A stretch of 64,000 nucleotides of DNA from positions 230,115-294,114 of the forward strand of contig CAJTRA010000001.1 in assembly GCA_910578345.1 (NCBI GenBank), given 5' to 3'. Within the stretch, counting starts at the first letter, position 1. Each line of letters begins with the position of its first letter. A program made the translations under genes and the position numbers. This document shows, piece by piece, positions 8,979 to 17,459 of this stretch. Below the pieces are notes generated by a model, which did not search any database, was not told the origin of the DNA, and saw nothing but the letters and a program-made list of their open reading frames with translations. This DNA comes from an uncultured Lachnospiraceae bacterium. GTDB lineage: Bacteria > Bacillota > Clostridia > Lachnospirales > Lachnospiraceae.

Positions 8979-10043
8979 TTATGGTGAAGCCTTCTTCCTG
9001 GCATTCTCACTCATACTGAAACTATTGTCATTATGGTACAGACCATTATTGATCAAACAATAATCTTCCCACTCCTGCTCAAACCAGGCTCTGCGCATCA
9101 CTCTGGCAATAAAGGTAATATTCGAATATCCGCAGACGATCCCTGCACAGTTTGTCAGGGTATACTGGTCACGCAGGACCTCCAATCCCAATCTGTAATG
9201 GTGGTGTTCGCGCTCTGATTTGCTGAAAGCGATCGACTCCCCGCTGCCATCATCCCTATAAGTGTCCTCGTACACTTTGACCAACCCGCCAAATTCTTCT
9301 CGGAATCTCTCGACAACAGCATTTTCATCGGTCGCCAGAAAAATCTGCTCATAATCCTTCTGTTCCAGCAGTTCTTTCACTTTTTGAATTTCCTGTTCTA
9401 CCTGGACCGGAATCGGATGGTTGTTATACCCTTTATTAAAATCTGTTCCCCGATAATGTACTGCCAATGTCTTCTTATCCTTCAACAGTCCATAATATTC
9501 TCTTTCCAAATAGCTCTTTGTCTCATCGTTATACCGAATATATTTCCCCAGCATGCACGCCATGGCATCAATATAGTCCTGCGACACATCATAGCTGACT
9601 GCTCCGTACAGCGCTTTGACCTGGTTGCAGTGCCACGGAGCCTGATACACCACATGGCAGGCGTGCTCGATCGATGTCACTTCTGACGCCTGTTGAAAAT
9701 AATGCAGAAAGGCATTCTTCTCACCCCTGATCCCGTCCGGCTCATAATAAACATAATTCTCGCCCCAACGGATATAAGGAACCATTCCCCGCTCATCTGC
9801 AAAATACAACTTGATCAAAGTCATACCCAATTCTGCAAAAAAACCAACACCGCTGCCCGTTTCCTCTGCGGCATAGATGATATGGCCCTGATATTCGTCT
9901 CCAAAATGATGTACTTCCAGAAAGTCCGGACTGTGATAGCCTTCCAGCACCATTCTCCTGAAATCGGCTTTATTGCTGTGTATCCTGCATCGATTCCAGA
10001 ATACAAGTTTCTCTGATCTCCTCAAGAAATCCATGATCCCCAT
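8979..10043 (-). CDS. NodZ/O-fucosyltransferase-superfamily glycosyltransferase
   Basis: A 354-residue third paralogue of the family at 2590 and 4405. Visible blocks are LAVHYRGTDFNKGYNNHPIP near residue 195, QIFLATDENAVVERF near 235 and GIVCGYSNITFI near 310. Motif order, length and position match the other two, but overall identity looks low, so they are probably old duplicates with different acceptors. The protein begins MGIMDFLRRSEKLVFW; AAGGAAAAG precedes the start. It is preceded by a 97-base gap after the phosphatase gene, in which I see no clear signal. Confidence 0.65.
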   Translation of the reverse strand: MGIMDFLRRSEKLVFWNRCRIHSNKADFRRMVLEGYHSPDFLEVHHFGDEYQGHIIYAAEETGSGVGFFAELGMTLIKLYFADERGMVPYIRWGENYVYYEPDGIRGEKNAFLHYFQQASEVTSIEHACHVVYQAPWHCNQVKALYGAVSYDVSQDYIDAMACMLGKYIRYNDETKSYLEREYYGLLKDKKTLAVHYRGTDFNKGYNNHPIPVQVEQEIQKVKELLEQKDYEQIFLATDENAVVERFREEFGGLVKVYEDTYRDDGSGESIAFSKSEREHHHYRLGLEVLRDQYTLTNCAGIVCGYSNITFIARVMRRAWFEQEWEDYCLINNGLYHNDNSFSMSENARKKASP

Positions 10044-10140
10044 GAATCGTTCTTTTCCTTCCTAAGCCTTAATGACTCAACCATATATCCCGCTTGTTCG
10101 CATGTCCTCCATAGCAGTAACGCGTATCATGTATGCACAC

Positions 10141-10662
10141 TTATATCCCGATTCCATAGATCTCCGACACAGCTTTCTCCCAATCACCTCTGCTTCTCAG
10201 CAGATACTCTATGATATCCCGCACAGCCCCATGGCCGCCCTTGACAGAAGCCACATAGTCTGCCCTCTCCTTCACCTCCACGCAGGCATCTTCCGGGCAT
10301 CCCACGAAATCACACAACCCCATCGCCGGCAGATCATTCAGATCGTCTCCCAGATATCCCATCTGTTCCCTACCGATCCGATGTTCCTCCATAAACTGTG
10401 TCAGATAAGCTACTTTGTCTTTACAATTCTGAATCAGATGATCTACTTTCATCTCCGTCATGCGGCGGGTGGTCGCCGCACACTCTCTGCCGGTCAGCAC
10501 CATGACCTGCATTCCGGCTTTATGCGCCGCAAAAAAGCCTGCGGCATCCTTTGTGCAGAACTTCTTTAATTCATTGCCATGTTCGTCATAATATATCCCG
10601 GCGTCCGTCATGGTGCCGTCTACATCTATCACAAGTAACTTAATCTTTAACCAATCACTCAT
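10141..10662 (-). CDS. KdsC-like HAD phosphatase, sugar-acid 8/9-phosphate type
   Basis: A 173-residue capless HAD phosphatase. Motif I is VIDVDGTMTD at residues 12-21 (nucleophile first Asp), motif II VLTGRE near 55, the motif III Lys lies in KDKVAYL near 82 and motif IV is GDDLNDLPAM near 104. Length and motifs match KDO-8-phosphate and N-acylneuraminate-9-phosphate phosphatases, which form tetramers and dephosphorylate keto-sugar acids before CMP activation. The neighbouring CMP-sugar synthetase and aldolase support a role in such a pathway. It starts 45 bases after the aldolase gene. Confidence 0.85.
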   Translation of the reverse strand: MSDWLKIKLLVIDVDGTMTDAGIYYDEHGNELKKFCTKDAAGFFAAHKAGMQVMVLTGRECAATTRRMTEMKVDHLIQNCKDKVAYLTQFMEEHRIGREQMGYLGDDLNDLPAMGLCDFVGCPEDACVEVKERADYVASVKGGHGAVRDIIEYLLRSRGDWEKAVSEIYGIGI

Positions 10663-10707
10663 TTTGGTGCCTCACATCATATGCCATAGATAATTTTCAT
10701 TCTATTC

Positions 10708-12315
10708 TCATAGATTTTCTTTATACAGAGACTCTGTCAAATACTCGATATTCATCTGTTTCTCAAGCTGTTTCATACAACTTTTGATCCTCTTATTCTC
10801 TTCCACACCTTTCGTATGCTGGCTTGCCATGTAGTTGGCAACATAATTCGTGCCAAAGGCAGAATCCGTCCGGTAGCCGTCAAACCCAGCCAACGCCACG
10901 CCAGCCACATCCAGCCGCTTCAACAGCCGCAACAGCATGATAACACTGTTATCGGATGGCCCCGATTCGCCGAAGTGCAGATCCGAATAATTGACTGCAA
11001 GAAGCCTGTCCTCCCCCAGCGCTTTCTCCGTGCACATCTCCAAGAGATTCGAGGTACAGATCAATTGGGGAAATGTTCTGCCGTTCAGGATCATTTCAAG
11101 CCGCACTGCATTACAGCAGAACACATAATCCGCCTGATAAAAATCCGGCACAAAATTTGCGGAGATCACGACCGGACTCTCTGCTTCGAGATAGTCTTCC
11201 ACTTTCTCCTTTTCTTTTACAATACTCGAACCCGGTGCTAAAACCAGGCATTTCTTCCCCGATAGCTGCTGTTGGAGCATTCCAAGAACTCCGGAATCAT
11301 CAATGGCTTTATTCTGGAAATCCTGATACAGCCCTTCAATATAATCCTCATCATAGGCTGTCTTCTTATCCTGCGCAATGCTTCCCAGGATCTGATTGAT
11401 CTGCTTGGCCCGCAGGCGCCCCTTATCCAACAGAAATTCTGCATAATTACGGTGCAGATTATATTTTGCAGAAATCGAGTAGGCGGTATTATAGCCCCAC
11501 GGCTCAATCTGTTTGAGCTGCGCAATATGGTCGTCAATCCCATCCAATACCGAGTTGACATCATAATGTCCTGACTGGTATTTATTCATATAGTCCATGA
11601 TCAGCTCCATACAAAGGTTCCCAGGGGAACGCCCCATTCCCAGCATGGAGGCATCGATCACGCACTCTCTGTCACTGGCTTTCATATTCAAAAAATCCTG
11701 TGCAAGGGAATAAGACAGGGCCAGATTCTCATGAAGATGCAGCCCAATCACGATATTTTTACTCAGATTATGTTCCACCAGAGAGTAAATACGCAGCAGA
11801 TCGTCTTTCATCATGGATCCAAAAGTATCTACAATGGAGAAAGCATAGGGCTGGATCTCATTCACTTTATGGAGAATCTGCAGGATCGTCTCATCCGAAT
11901 AGCCCATGATATTAATCGGATTGATGAAAACTTTATATCCCTTTTCCTTCACCTTGCGGATGTAGGCCAATCCTTCGTCAATGTCATAATCATGGAAAGT
12001 CACGCGAATCGCATCGATTGTCCTGCCATCATAAGGCTCCAGCTTATCAATATCATATTTATTGTGCAGTGACATTGCCGTGAACTTCGTGTTTCCTCGA
12101 TTCTCAGGAAGAATCTGCGCGATCTGGGCGCAGTTATTGAACAGCGCCCTGCCCGCCTCATATTCACAATCCCGCAGGAATCCCACTTCGATATAATCAA
12201 CGCCTGACTCGATCAGTTTCGCCATGATCTCCCGGATCGTATATGCCCCGAAATTCCAATCATTAATGTACCCGCCGTCACGGAGGGTACAGTCGAGTAA
12301 TTTAATCTCTGCCAT
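10708..12315 (-). CDS. HMGL/DRE-TIM-type aldolase fused to a Rossmann-like C-terminal domain
   Basis: A 535-residue two-domain protein. Residues 1-300 form a DRE-TIM barrel: LLDCTLRDGGYINDWNFG at the N-terminus gives the Arg-Asp pair and metal Asp, and GLHLHENLALS near 190 gives the two metal-binding His. This is the 4-hydroxy-2-oxovalerate aldolase/HMG-CoA lyase group, which makes or breaks C-C bonds next to a keto acid with a divalent metal. Residues 335-535 start KKCLVLAPGSSI and contain PVVISANFVP, DYVFCCNAVR and VALAGFDGYR, a layout that recalls GT42 sialyltransferases and DUF115/MptE-like proteins (weak, by eye). It sits between the CMP-sugar synthetase and the KdsC-like phosphatase. 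No NeuB or KdsA homologue is present in the window, so this may be the chain-extending enzyme. Confidence 0.75.
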   Translation of the reverse strand: MAEIKLLDCTLRDGGYINDWNFGAYTIREIMAKLIESGVDYIEVGFLRDCEYEAGRALFNNCAQIAQILPENRGNTKFTAMSLHNKYDIDKLEPYDGRTIDAIRVTFHDYDIDEGLAYIRKVKEKGYKVFINPINIMGYSDETILQILHKVNEIQPYAFSIVDTFGSMMKDDLLRIYSLVEHNLSKNIVIGLHLHENLALSYSLAQDFLNMKASDRECVIDASMLGMGRSPGNLCMELIMDYMNKYQSGHYDVNSVLDGIDDHIAQLKQIEPWGYNTAYSISAKYNLHRNYAEFLLDKGRLRAKQINQILGSIAQDKKTAYDEDYIEGLYQDFQNKAIDDSGVLGMLQQQLSGKKCLVLAPGSSIVKEKEKVEDYLEAESPVVISANFVPDFYQADYVFCCNAVRLEMILNGRTFPQLICTSNLLEMCTEKALGEDRLLAVNYSDLHFGESGPSDNSVIMLLRLLKRLDVAGVALAGFDGYRTDSAFGTNYVANYMASQHTKGVEENKRIKSCMKQLEKQMNIEYLTESLYKENL

Positions 12316-12351
12316 AACCTTCCCCTTGTGTTGTTCTATCTGTTCCCGTCA

Positions 12352-13032
12352 CTAAACTGTCGGGTTCGGATCCTTCATTGCATACATCGCCTTAGCACAC
12401 TCATAATCATACGCATCGTCGATATCTGCCGCCTCCCTCTTATTGACAAGCAGTCTATATGCATTAGGACCATAATTATAATGCCACTCTTTCAGCTTCA
12501 CCCTGGGCGCCAAATTGATCCCGTTCGTAAAATGATACAGCATCGGAAGCTGCTCTGAATTCTTATGTGCCAATCCCATACTGAAATTAAGCGGTCCTTT
12601 CTCATCCATCAGATAAGTCTGATAAGGACAGCATGTGATCAGGGAATCATATCCTTCCTGAAGCTTCTCAAAGTACGTTGCGATCGCTTTCCGATACAGA
12701 TACGGCTCTACCAGTGGGGAAGTAACACAGGCCCACATGATATGTTCGTTAGGCATCTCATCACTCAGATATTCCAGGAACATGCCAAACGGTACTGATT
12801 CATCCGCATACTTCGTAGGTCGCTTGATCGCTGTCACGCCTTCCTCTTCTCCCATTTTAAGCATCTCATCGCAGTCAGACGACACAATAATGTCTGTTAT
12901 CTCCTCCACCTGTTTCAACTGCCTGATCTTATGGACCAAAAGATTGGAATCCGCAAATGGCAGAATATTCTTATTCGGCAGGCGCGTACTGTTTCCCTTT
13001 ACCGGTATTACTGCTGTAATTGTCTTGTTCAT
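12352..13032 (-). CDS. acylneuraminate/KDO-type cytidylyltransferase (CMP-sugar synthetase)
   Basis: A 226-residue protein with the family start ITAVIPVKGNSTRLPNKN, where the Lys/Arg loop binds CTP, followed by IIVSSDCDEM near residue 47 and AIKRPTKYADESVPF near 67. C-terminally AADIDDAYDYECAKAMY is the typical metal-binding Asp region of NeuA enzymes. It activates a keto-sugar acid with CTP to the CMP-sugar. GGAGG lies about 7 bases before the ATG. It is placed between the GT-B transferase at 13067 and the aldolase fusion, which suggests the chain aldolase, phosphatase, CMP-activation, transfer. Which sugar acid is activated is unknown. Confidence 0.85.
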   Translation of the reverse strand: MNKTITAVIPVKGNSTRLPNKNILPFADSNLLVHKIRQLKQVEEITDIIVSSDCDEMLKMGEEEGVTAIKRPTKYADESVPFGMFLEYLSDEMPNEHIMWACVTSPLVEPYLYRKAIATYFEKLQEGYDSLITCCPYQTYLMDEKGPLNFSMGLAHKNSEQLPMLYHFTNGINLAPRVKLKEWHYNYGPNAYRLLVNKREAADIDDAYDYECAKAMYAMKDPNPTV

Positions 13033-13066
13033 TTTCTTTTCCTCCGTTTCTAAAATATAATAAAGG

Positions 13067-14443
13067 TTACTTCGTCTTCAATTCTCCAGCGATCTTACCA
13101 ATGATCGCAGCAATTTCCTCATCACTTGTCTTCTCGAAATCATGCGCGATCTGCTCCAGCTTCTTTCGATCCTCCCGCTTCTTCTCCAGCCATTTCCATC
13201 CAGGGCTGCTGGACTCCAGCATCGTCAGATATACATTATAGAGCGGCGTGATCTTCGTAAGTGCTTTTGTCAGCTTTTCTGCCGGACCCATCTTGTGATA
13301 ATATGCTTTCAACTGCTCCTTTGTCAAGTTATAGTAAGGGTTTTTGATCACTTCCTCAGCCATATCGGCAAACTTCACATAACTTGGTTTTTCCCAGTCA
13401 ATCGTGTATACTTCATCGATCAGCTTCTCACTGACCGGAAAAGGTCTGTCGTCATCATGAGTCGTTTTCTCAAATTCATCAAAGTTTTGTATCTTATCAG
13501 CTTTTTTAAGAAATGCCAGCTCATAGTCTTCTGGAACTGGAATCGGAAAGAGCAGATAACACATTTTCCTGCCAAAGAACGCCTCCACAAAAGTAGAGCT
13601 GTTTCCCGTATAAATTTTATCGCTAATCAAGATCCACTGTTTTACAGACTGTGTGCCAATCACCTTAAAATTGGCATATTTCTGCGTCATTTCATCCGCC
13701 TGCCTGCTCTCCTCGCCTGGATGAGGCCTGTAAATAAACACAATATCCTCTCTCTGTTCACAGATCTTGCTCATCCAGTCTAAAATGATCTTTTTCGATG
13801 GGAGCATACAATCCTGATAATAATATCTCCATCCTTCTCCAAACCGCTTACACATCTCTACCAGATATTCTTCCGTATGTTCATCAGAAAAATAAGGCGA
13901 AATGAAAAGAAAGATCTTCTTATCTGTCGGAATATCATATTCTTTCAGCACATCTTCCTTAGTCCGATAGTAGCCTTTCAACTCCTCCCGTAGAAAATCC
14001 ATGCCCACATGGCCGATCATCTTCACTTTCCTCGGATCCATCCCAGCCACGTCCAGCATACGCTTTTTGTTCCTTTCACCCCAAGAGATCCGAACTACGT
14101 CTTTCGCCACACCGGAGTAATTTTTAAATGCTTTCTTATCCTTCTCATCCATCGGAAAAACAATATTTTCCCATTGCAGATCGATCAGTTTATCAAACTT
14201 AACAAAGTTCTTCGTATGCCACTCGATCGAGCTATTCTGGTAGCACGCCATTGTTACAACCACCTTAGCATGATAGATGGGACGCATCGCTTTCAGCGCT
14301 TCTGCATCTTCGATATGGACAATCTTCGTCTTGTACCCTCTGCGGTCTAATTCATATTTCAACAGACACAGATTTTCCAATTCTCTGACCTTATGCTCGT
14401 AAATGAAAATAAAGTCTAACTCTTCTATTTTATATTTTACCAT
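13067..14443 (-). CDS. GT-B-fold surface-carbohydrate transferase, candidate CMP-sugar transferase
   Basis: A 458-residue soluble protein resembling surface-carbohydrate biosynthesis proteins and, more distantly, CDP-glycerol glycerophosphotransferases and KDO transferases. Visible marks are DFIFIYEHKVRELENLCLL at the N-terminus, IFLFISPYFSDEHTEEY near residue 175, IVFIYRPHPGEES near 236 and YTGNSSTFVEAFFGRK near 280. The RPHP element and following S-S-T-E helix are the donor-binding features in those families. The end is Lys/Glu-rich and helical. Its gene lies 34 bases upstream of the CMP-sugar synthetase, so a CMP-linked donor is the most economical guess. Family placement is by eye. Confidence 0.55.
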   Translation of the reverse strand: MVKYKIEELDFIFIYEHKVRELENLCLLKYELDRRGYKTKIVHIEDAEALKAMRPIYHAKVVVTMACYQNSSIEWHTKNFVKFDKLIDLQWENIVFPMDEKDKKAFKNYSGVAKDVVRISWGERNKKRMLDVAGMDPRKVKMIGHVGMDFLREELKGYYRTKEDVLKEYDIPTDKKIFLFISPYFSDEHTEEYLVEMCKRFGEGWRYYYQDCMLPSKKIILDWMSKICEQREDIVFIYRPHPGEESRQADEMTQKYANFKVIGTQSVKQWILISDKIYTGNSSTFVEAFFGRKMCYLLFPIPVPEDYELAFLKKADKIQNFDEFEKTTHDDDRPFPVSEKLIDEVYTIDWEKPSYVKFADMAEEVIKNPYYNLTKEQLKAYYHKMGPAEKLTKALTKITPLYNVYLTMLESSSPGWKWLEKKREDRKKLEQIAHDFEKTSDEEIAAIIGKIAGELKTK

Positions 14444-14526
14444 TGATTCTGGTTCCTTTCGTCATAACGTATATACGCTCAGCCCAGCGCGTGCGCAAAA
14501 CTGCTACATAGGTTTTCCTTAATCTG

Positions 14527-16233
14527 TTACTTTTGCTCAAAATACAGTTCCGCTGCCGCTAACACCGTAAGCGCCATACTCTTCTCTGCTGCATTTCCCT
14601 GCTGGAACATCACCGCAATATCTTTTCGGATCGATTCGCTCAAGACCGCTTGTCCAATATGTTCCGCATAATAAGATTCACAAAATTTTTGCACTTCCTT
14701 ATCTTCTAAATACCACGCATCCAACGGATTCATCGAGTCCCGGTTCTTGATCTTCATCACATTACACACCATCTGCCAAAGCAATCTCTGTGTTGTTTTC
14801 ATCTTTCGCAGGAAAATATGCGATTCCATCGGCTTGACACCGCCCCATTTCTCCCAGCCATAGCGTGCGGCACCCGGATATTTTTCTTTGATCCACATAA
14901 GATAGAGATGATGTCCATTACGGTAGTCAAAAGGAATCGAGAAGACAGTGTCCAGAAAATCCACGTCCATAAATGGCGACGCCGTCTCTACATAGTGCTG
15001 CCTGATCCTATAAGAACTCTGCGCCCCAAGGATTCCTCTTGTATAGATCGCAAACATTTCCTGGCAGGAATACCCTTCCATCACGGTATCCTCAAATTCA
15101 TAGGCCAATCTTTCAGAATACCTGTGCAGACCCAGCCGAGGTTTTCCGTAATTAAAATTCTTATCATGGTAAAAGGTCGATAAGACAGCGTCTCCGATCA
15201 TACCCGTATGCTCAATGCCAAACTGTTCCATATTGAGCATCCCCAACAGCCGGGCTCCTCCTGTTATACCGGAATAGAGAGCCGCCCCGTTATTCTTCTT
15301 AATGATCTGCTCAAGATCATACATCCATTTCAGGTCATCTAATGGCTTAAACAAATATTCATGCTTCAGATCACCCGCAATCCGTCTGGATATTTTATCA
15401 TCCAGATAGCCAGACTTGCTGTACGCAACATTCAACTGATCTGTATAACCCAGATCATGTGCCACCCAGCACACCATCCTGCTGTCCAGTCCCCCGCTCA
15501 AATCAACCAGATGGCGGTACCCATATTCCCGATCCTTTTCAAACTCACGCCGAACGGCTTCCCGGAAAGCCGCATCTACCTTTTCAACGGCTTCTTTTTC
15601 AGACATCTTCACTTCCTGATCACATATGGTATAATATCTTCTGACATCGGCAGTGCCTCCTGCAATAGAGACAATCTGTCCCGGAAGCAGACGACGAATC
15701 TGACGCACAAAAGTACTTCCATCCAGCATATAACCATATGTCATCATATACTTAACTGCTGTATCGTTTAAATCATACTTGACAGCATTCTCTCTCAACA
15801 CCTCTGTCATATAGGCAAGGCAGTCAGAAACCATCCACCGCTCGCCTTCTACATAATAGTATAATGCCTTTACCGATGTTTGGTCCGTATAAGCCAGCAA
15901 GCGAGACTCATTATCGTGGTAAACATATCCGCAGAAACCACCCCGCAATTTCTGTAAGCATTGCTCAGGATCCCGCCGCATGGCATCTGCAAAAGCATGC
16001 ATCCAGTCCTTCCCGCCGATCTGTGTAATCATTTCCTTCTTATTATGCACATAACCGTCCAGAAAACTGACCTGTCCTTCTTCCTCCAGAAGCACCTGAT
16101 CCCCCGGAAATTTGCACAGAAGATTATGATACTGTCTGCATCCATTCATCTCCACATACTGTCCAAGACAACTTATATCCATGTTCCGGGCGGCTAAAAA
16201 CCCATGTATCTGTTCCATTCCTCTATTCATCAT
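14527..16233 (-). CDS. asparagine-synthase-like amidotransferase/ligase lacking the N-terminal Cys
   Basis: A 568-residue protein with an N-terminal Ntn-hydrolase-like half and a C-terminal PP-loop ATPase half. The PP-loop HLVDLSGGLDSRM lies near residue 248, so adenylation of a carboxylate is likely. The chain begins MMNRGMEQIHGF and lacks the Cys2 nucleophile that class II glutaminases need, so it probably does not use glutamine as AsnB does. Such proteins in capsule loci, or in lasso-peptide and beta-lactam pathways, activate carboxylates for amide or lactam formation. Neighbours make amino sugars and a probable keto-sugar acid, so amidation of a sugar carboxylate is a plausible role. It is distinct from the AsnB-like gene at the right edge. 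Confidence 0.75.
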   Translation of the reverse strand: MMNRGMEQIHGFLAARNMDISCLGQYVEMNGCRQYHNLLCKFPGDQVLLEEEGQVSFLDGYVHNKKEMITQIGGKDWMHAFADAMRRDPEQCLQKLRGGFCGYVYHDNESRLLAYTDQTSVKALYYYVEGERWMVSDCLAYMTEVLRENAVKYDLNDTAVKYMMTYGYMLDGSTFVRQIRRLLPGQIVSIAGGTADVRRYYTICDQEVKMSEKEAVEKVDAAFREAVRREFEKDREYGYRHLVDLSGGLDSRMVCWVAHDLGYTDQLNVAYSKSGYLDDKISRRIAGDLKHEYLFKPLDDLKWMYDLEQIIKKNNGAALYSGITGGARLLGMLNMEQFGIEHTGMIGDAVLSTFYHDKNFNYGKPRLGLHRYSERLAYEFEDTVMEGYSCQEMFAIYTRGILGAQSSYRIRQHYVETASPFMDVDFLDTVFSIPFDYRNGHHLYLMWIKEKYPGAARYGWEKWGGVKPMESHIFLRKMKTTQRLLWQMVCNVMKIKNRDSMNPLDAWYLEDKEVQKFCESYYAEHIGQAVLSESIRKDIAVMFQQGNAAEKSMALTVLAAAELYFEQK

Positions 16234-16307
16234 GCCATCTTATCCGAATCCTGTTCCCATCATCTCTGGCCATGCATTAACACACCCGGCCTCCACACGA
16301 AGCGATA

Positions 16308-17429
16308 CTAAATGTTCTCCTTTACTCTGTCACAAACCATCTCGATCTCTTTGCCCTTCAAATAGGGATGCATCGGTAAGGACAAACAGGTATCACAGAT
16401 CTCCTCCGTAACAGGACATACTGCTTTTCCACTCAATAAACCAGCAAACGCTTTCTGTCCGTGCAAAGGCTTCCTATAATAGATCATACTGGGAATTCCT
16501 GCATCTTTCAGCTTAAGAATTGCCTGTTCCCGTTGTTCTTTTCTCTCAAATTGTACTGTATATTGTGCCCAGCTCGAATAATAGCCTGGCAGCACCATCG
16601 GTGTTTTTACAATCCCTCTTAAAAGAGAGGTGTAAATCTCCGCCCCCTCATTGCAATGCTTTATTTCTTCATCTAAGAATTTCAGTTTCTCAATCAAAAT
16701 TGCTGCCTGTAGCGTATCCAAACGAGAATTCATTCCGATTCTCACATTATCATACTTATCCTCGCCTTTTCCGTGCACCTTATAAGAACGAATTAACTCC
16801 GCCCACTCATCATGATCTGTAAAGACCGCACCGCCATCCCCATAACATCCCAACGGTTTCGCCGGGAAAAAGGAAGTAGTCGTAATATCGCCAAAGCTGC
16901 ATGCCCTACGGTCGCCAATCCGTCCGGCAAACCCTTGTGCGCCATCTTCCAAAAGCCACATTCCATATTGCTCCGTGATTTTACGGATCGCTGCATAATC
17001 CGCCGGCTGTCCAAACAGATCAACAGCGATCACCACCTTTGGCGTCAGTCTGCCCTCTTTGATCACATTCTTAACCGCTTCCTCCAGCGCACACGGCGAC
17101 ATATTAAAAGTATCCCCATCTACATCTACGAAAACAGGAACCGCACCAACCCATGGCACTACCTCTGCTGTGGAAAAAAAAGTGAAGTCCGGAATAAATA
17201 CGGCATCCCCTTCCCCTACTCCCCACGCCATCAGCGCAAGCTGTAACGCATCGGTTCCGTTAGCGCAGGAAATACAATGCTTCATCCCTACATAAGCCGC
17301 CAAATCCTCTTCCAGCCTGCGTACAGGTTCTCCCCCTATAAACTGTGCATTGCAGGCGACATCCTGCATGGCCGAATCGATTGCATCTTTATGTTGCAGA
17401 TACTGTGTTTTTAAGTCACGAAATTCCAT
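16308..17429 (-). CDS. DegT/DnrJ/EryC1/StrS-family PLP aminotransferase
   Basis: A 373-residue sugar aminotransferase. Opening MEFRDLKTQYLQHKDAI, the glycine-rich SCANGTDALQLALMA near residue 54 that binds PLP phosphate, VDLFGQPADY near 145 and the Schiff-base Lys in TSFFPAKPLGCYGDGGA near 190 are all present, as is the NSRLDTLQAAIL block near 225. These enzymes transfer an amino group from glutamate to a keto-sugar nucleotide. Close to WbpE/WlbC by motif pattern. Directly downstream of a Gfo/Idh oxidoreductase (30-base gap), which would supply the keto-sugar. This pair plus a 2-epimerase resembles the 2,3-diamino sugar pathway of Pseudomonas and Bordetella. Confidence 0.9.
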   Translation of the reverse strand: MEFRDLKTQYLQHKDAIDSAMQDVACNAQFIGGEPVRRLEEDLAAYVGMKHCISCANGTDALQLALMAWGVGEGDAVFIPDFTFFSTAEVVPWVGAVPVFVDVDGDTFNMSPCALEEAVKNVIKEGRLTPKVVIAVDLFGQPADYAAIRKITEQYGMWLLEDGAQGFAGRIGDRRACSFGDITTTSFFPAKPLGCYGDGGAVFTDHDEWAELIRSYKVHGKGEDKYDNVRIGMNSRLDTLQAAILIEKLKFLDEEIKHCNEGAEIYTSLLRGIVKTPMVLPGYYSSWAQYTVQFERKEQREQAILKLKDAGIPSMIYYRKPLHGQKAFAGLLSGKAVCPVTEEICDTCLSLPMHPYLKGKEIEMVCDRVKENI

Positions 17430-17459
17430 CTGAATCCTCTTTCCCGTTTCTACGCTTCC

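Noticed and set aside
13142..13783. Plus-strand open frame of 213 codons antisense to the GT-B gene at 13067
   Set aside because: No motif, no ribosome binding site, and a long real gene on the other strand.
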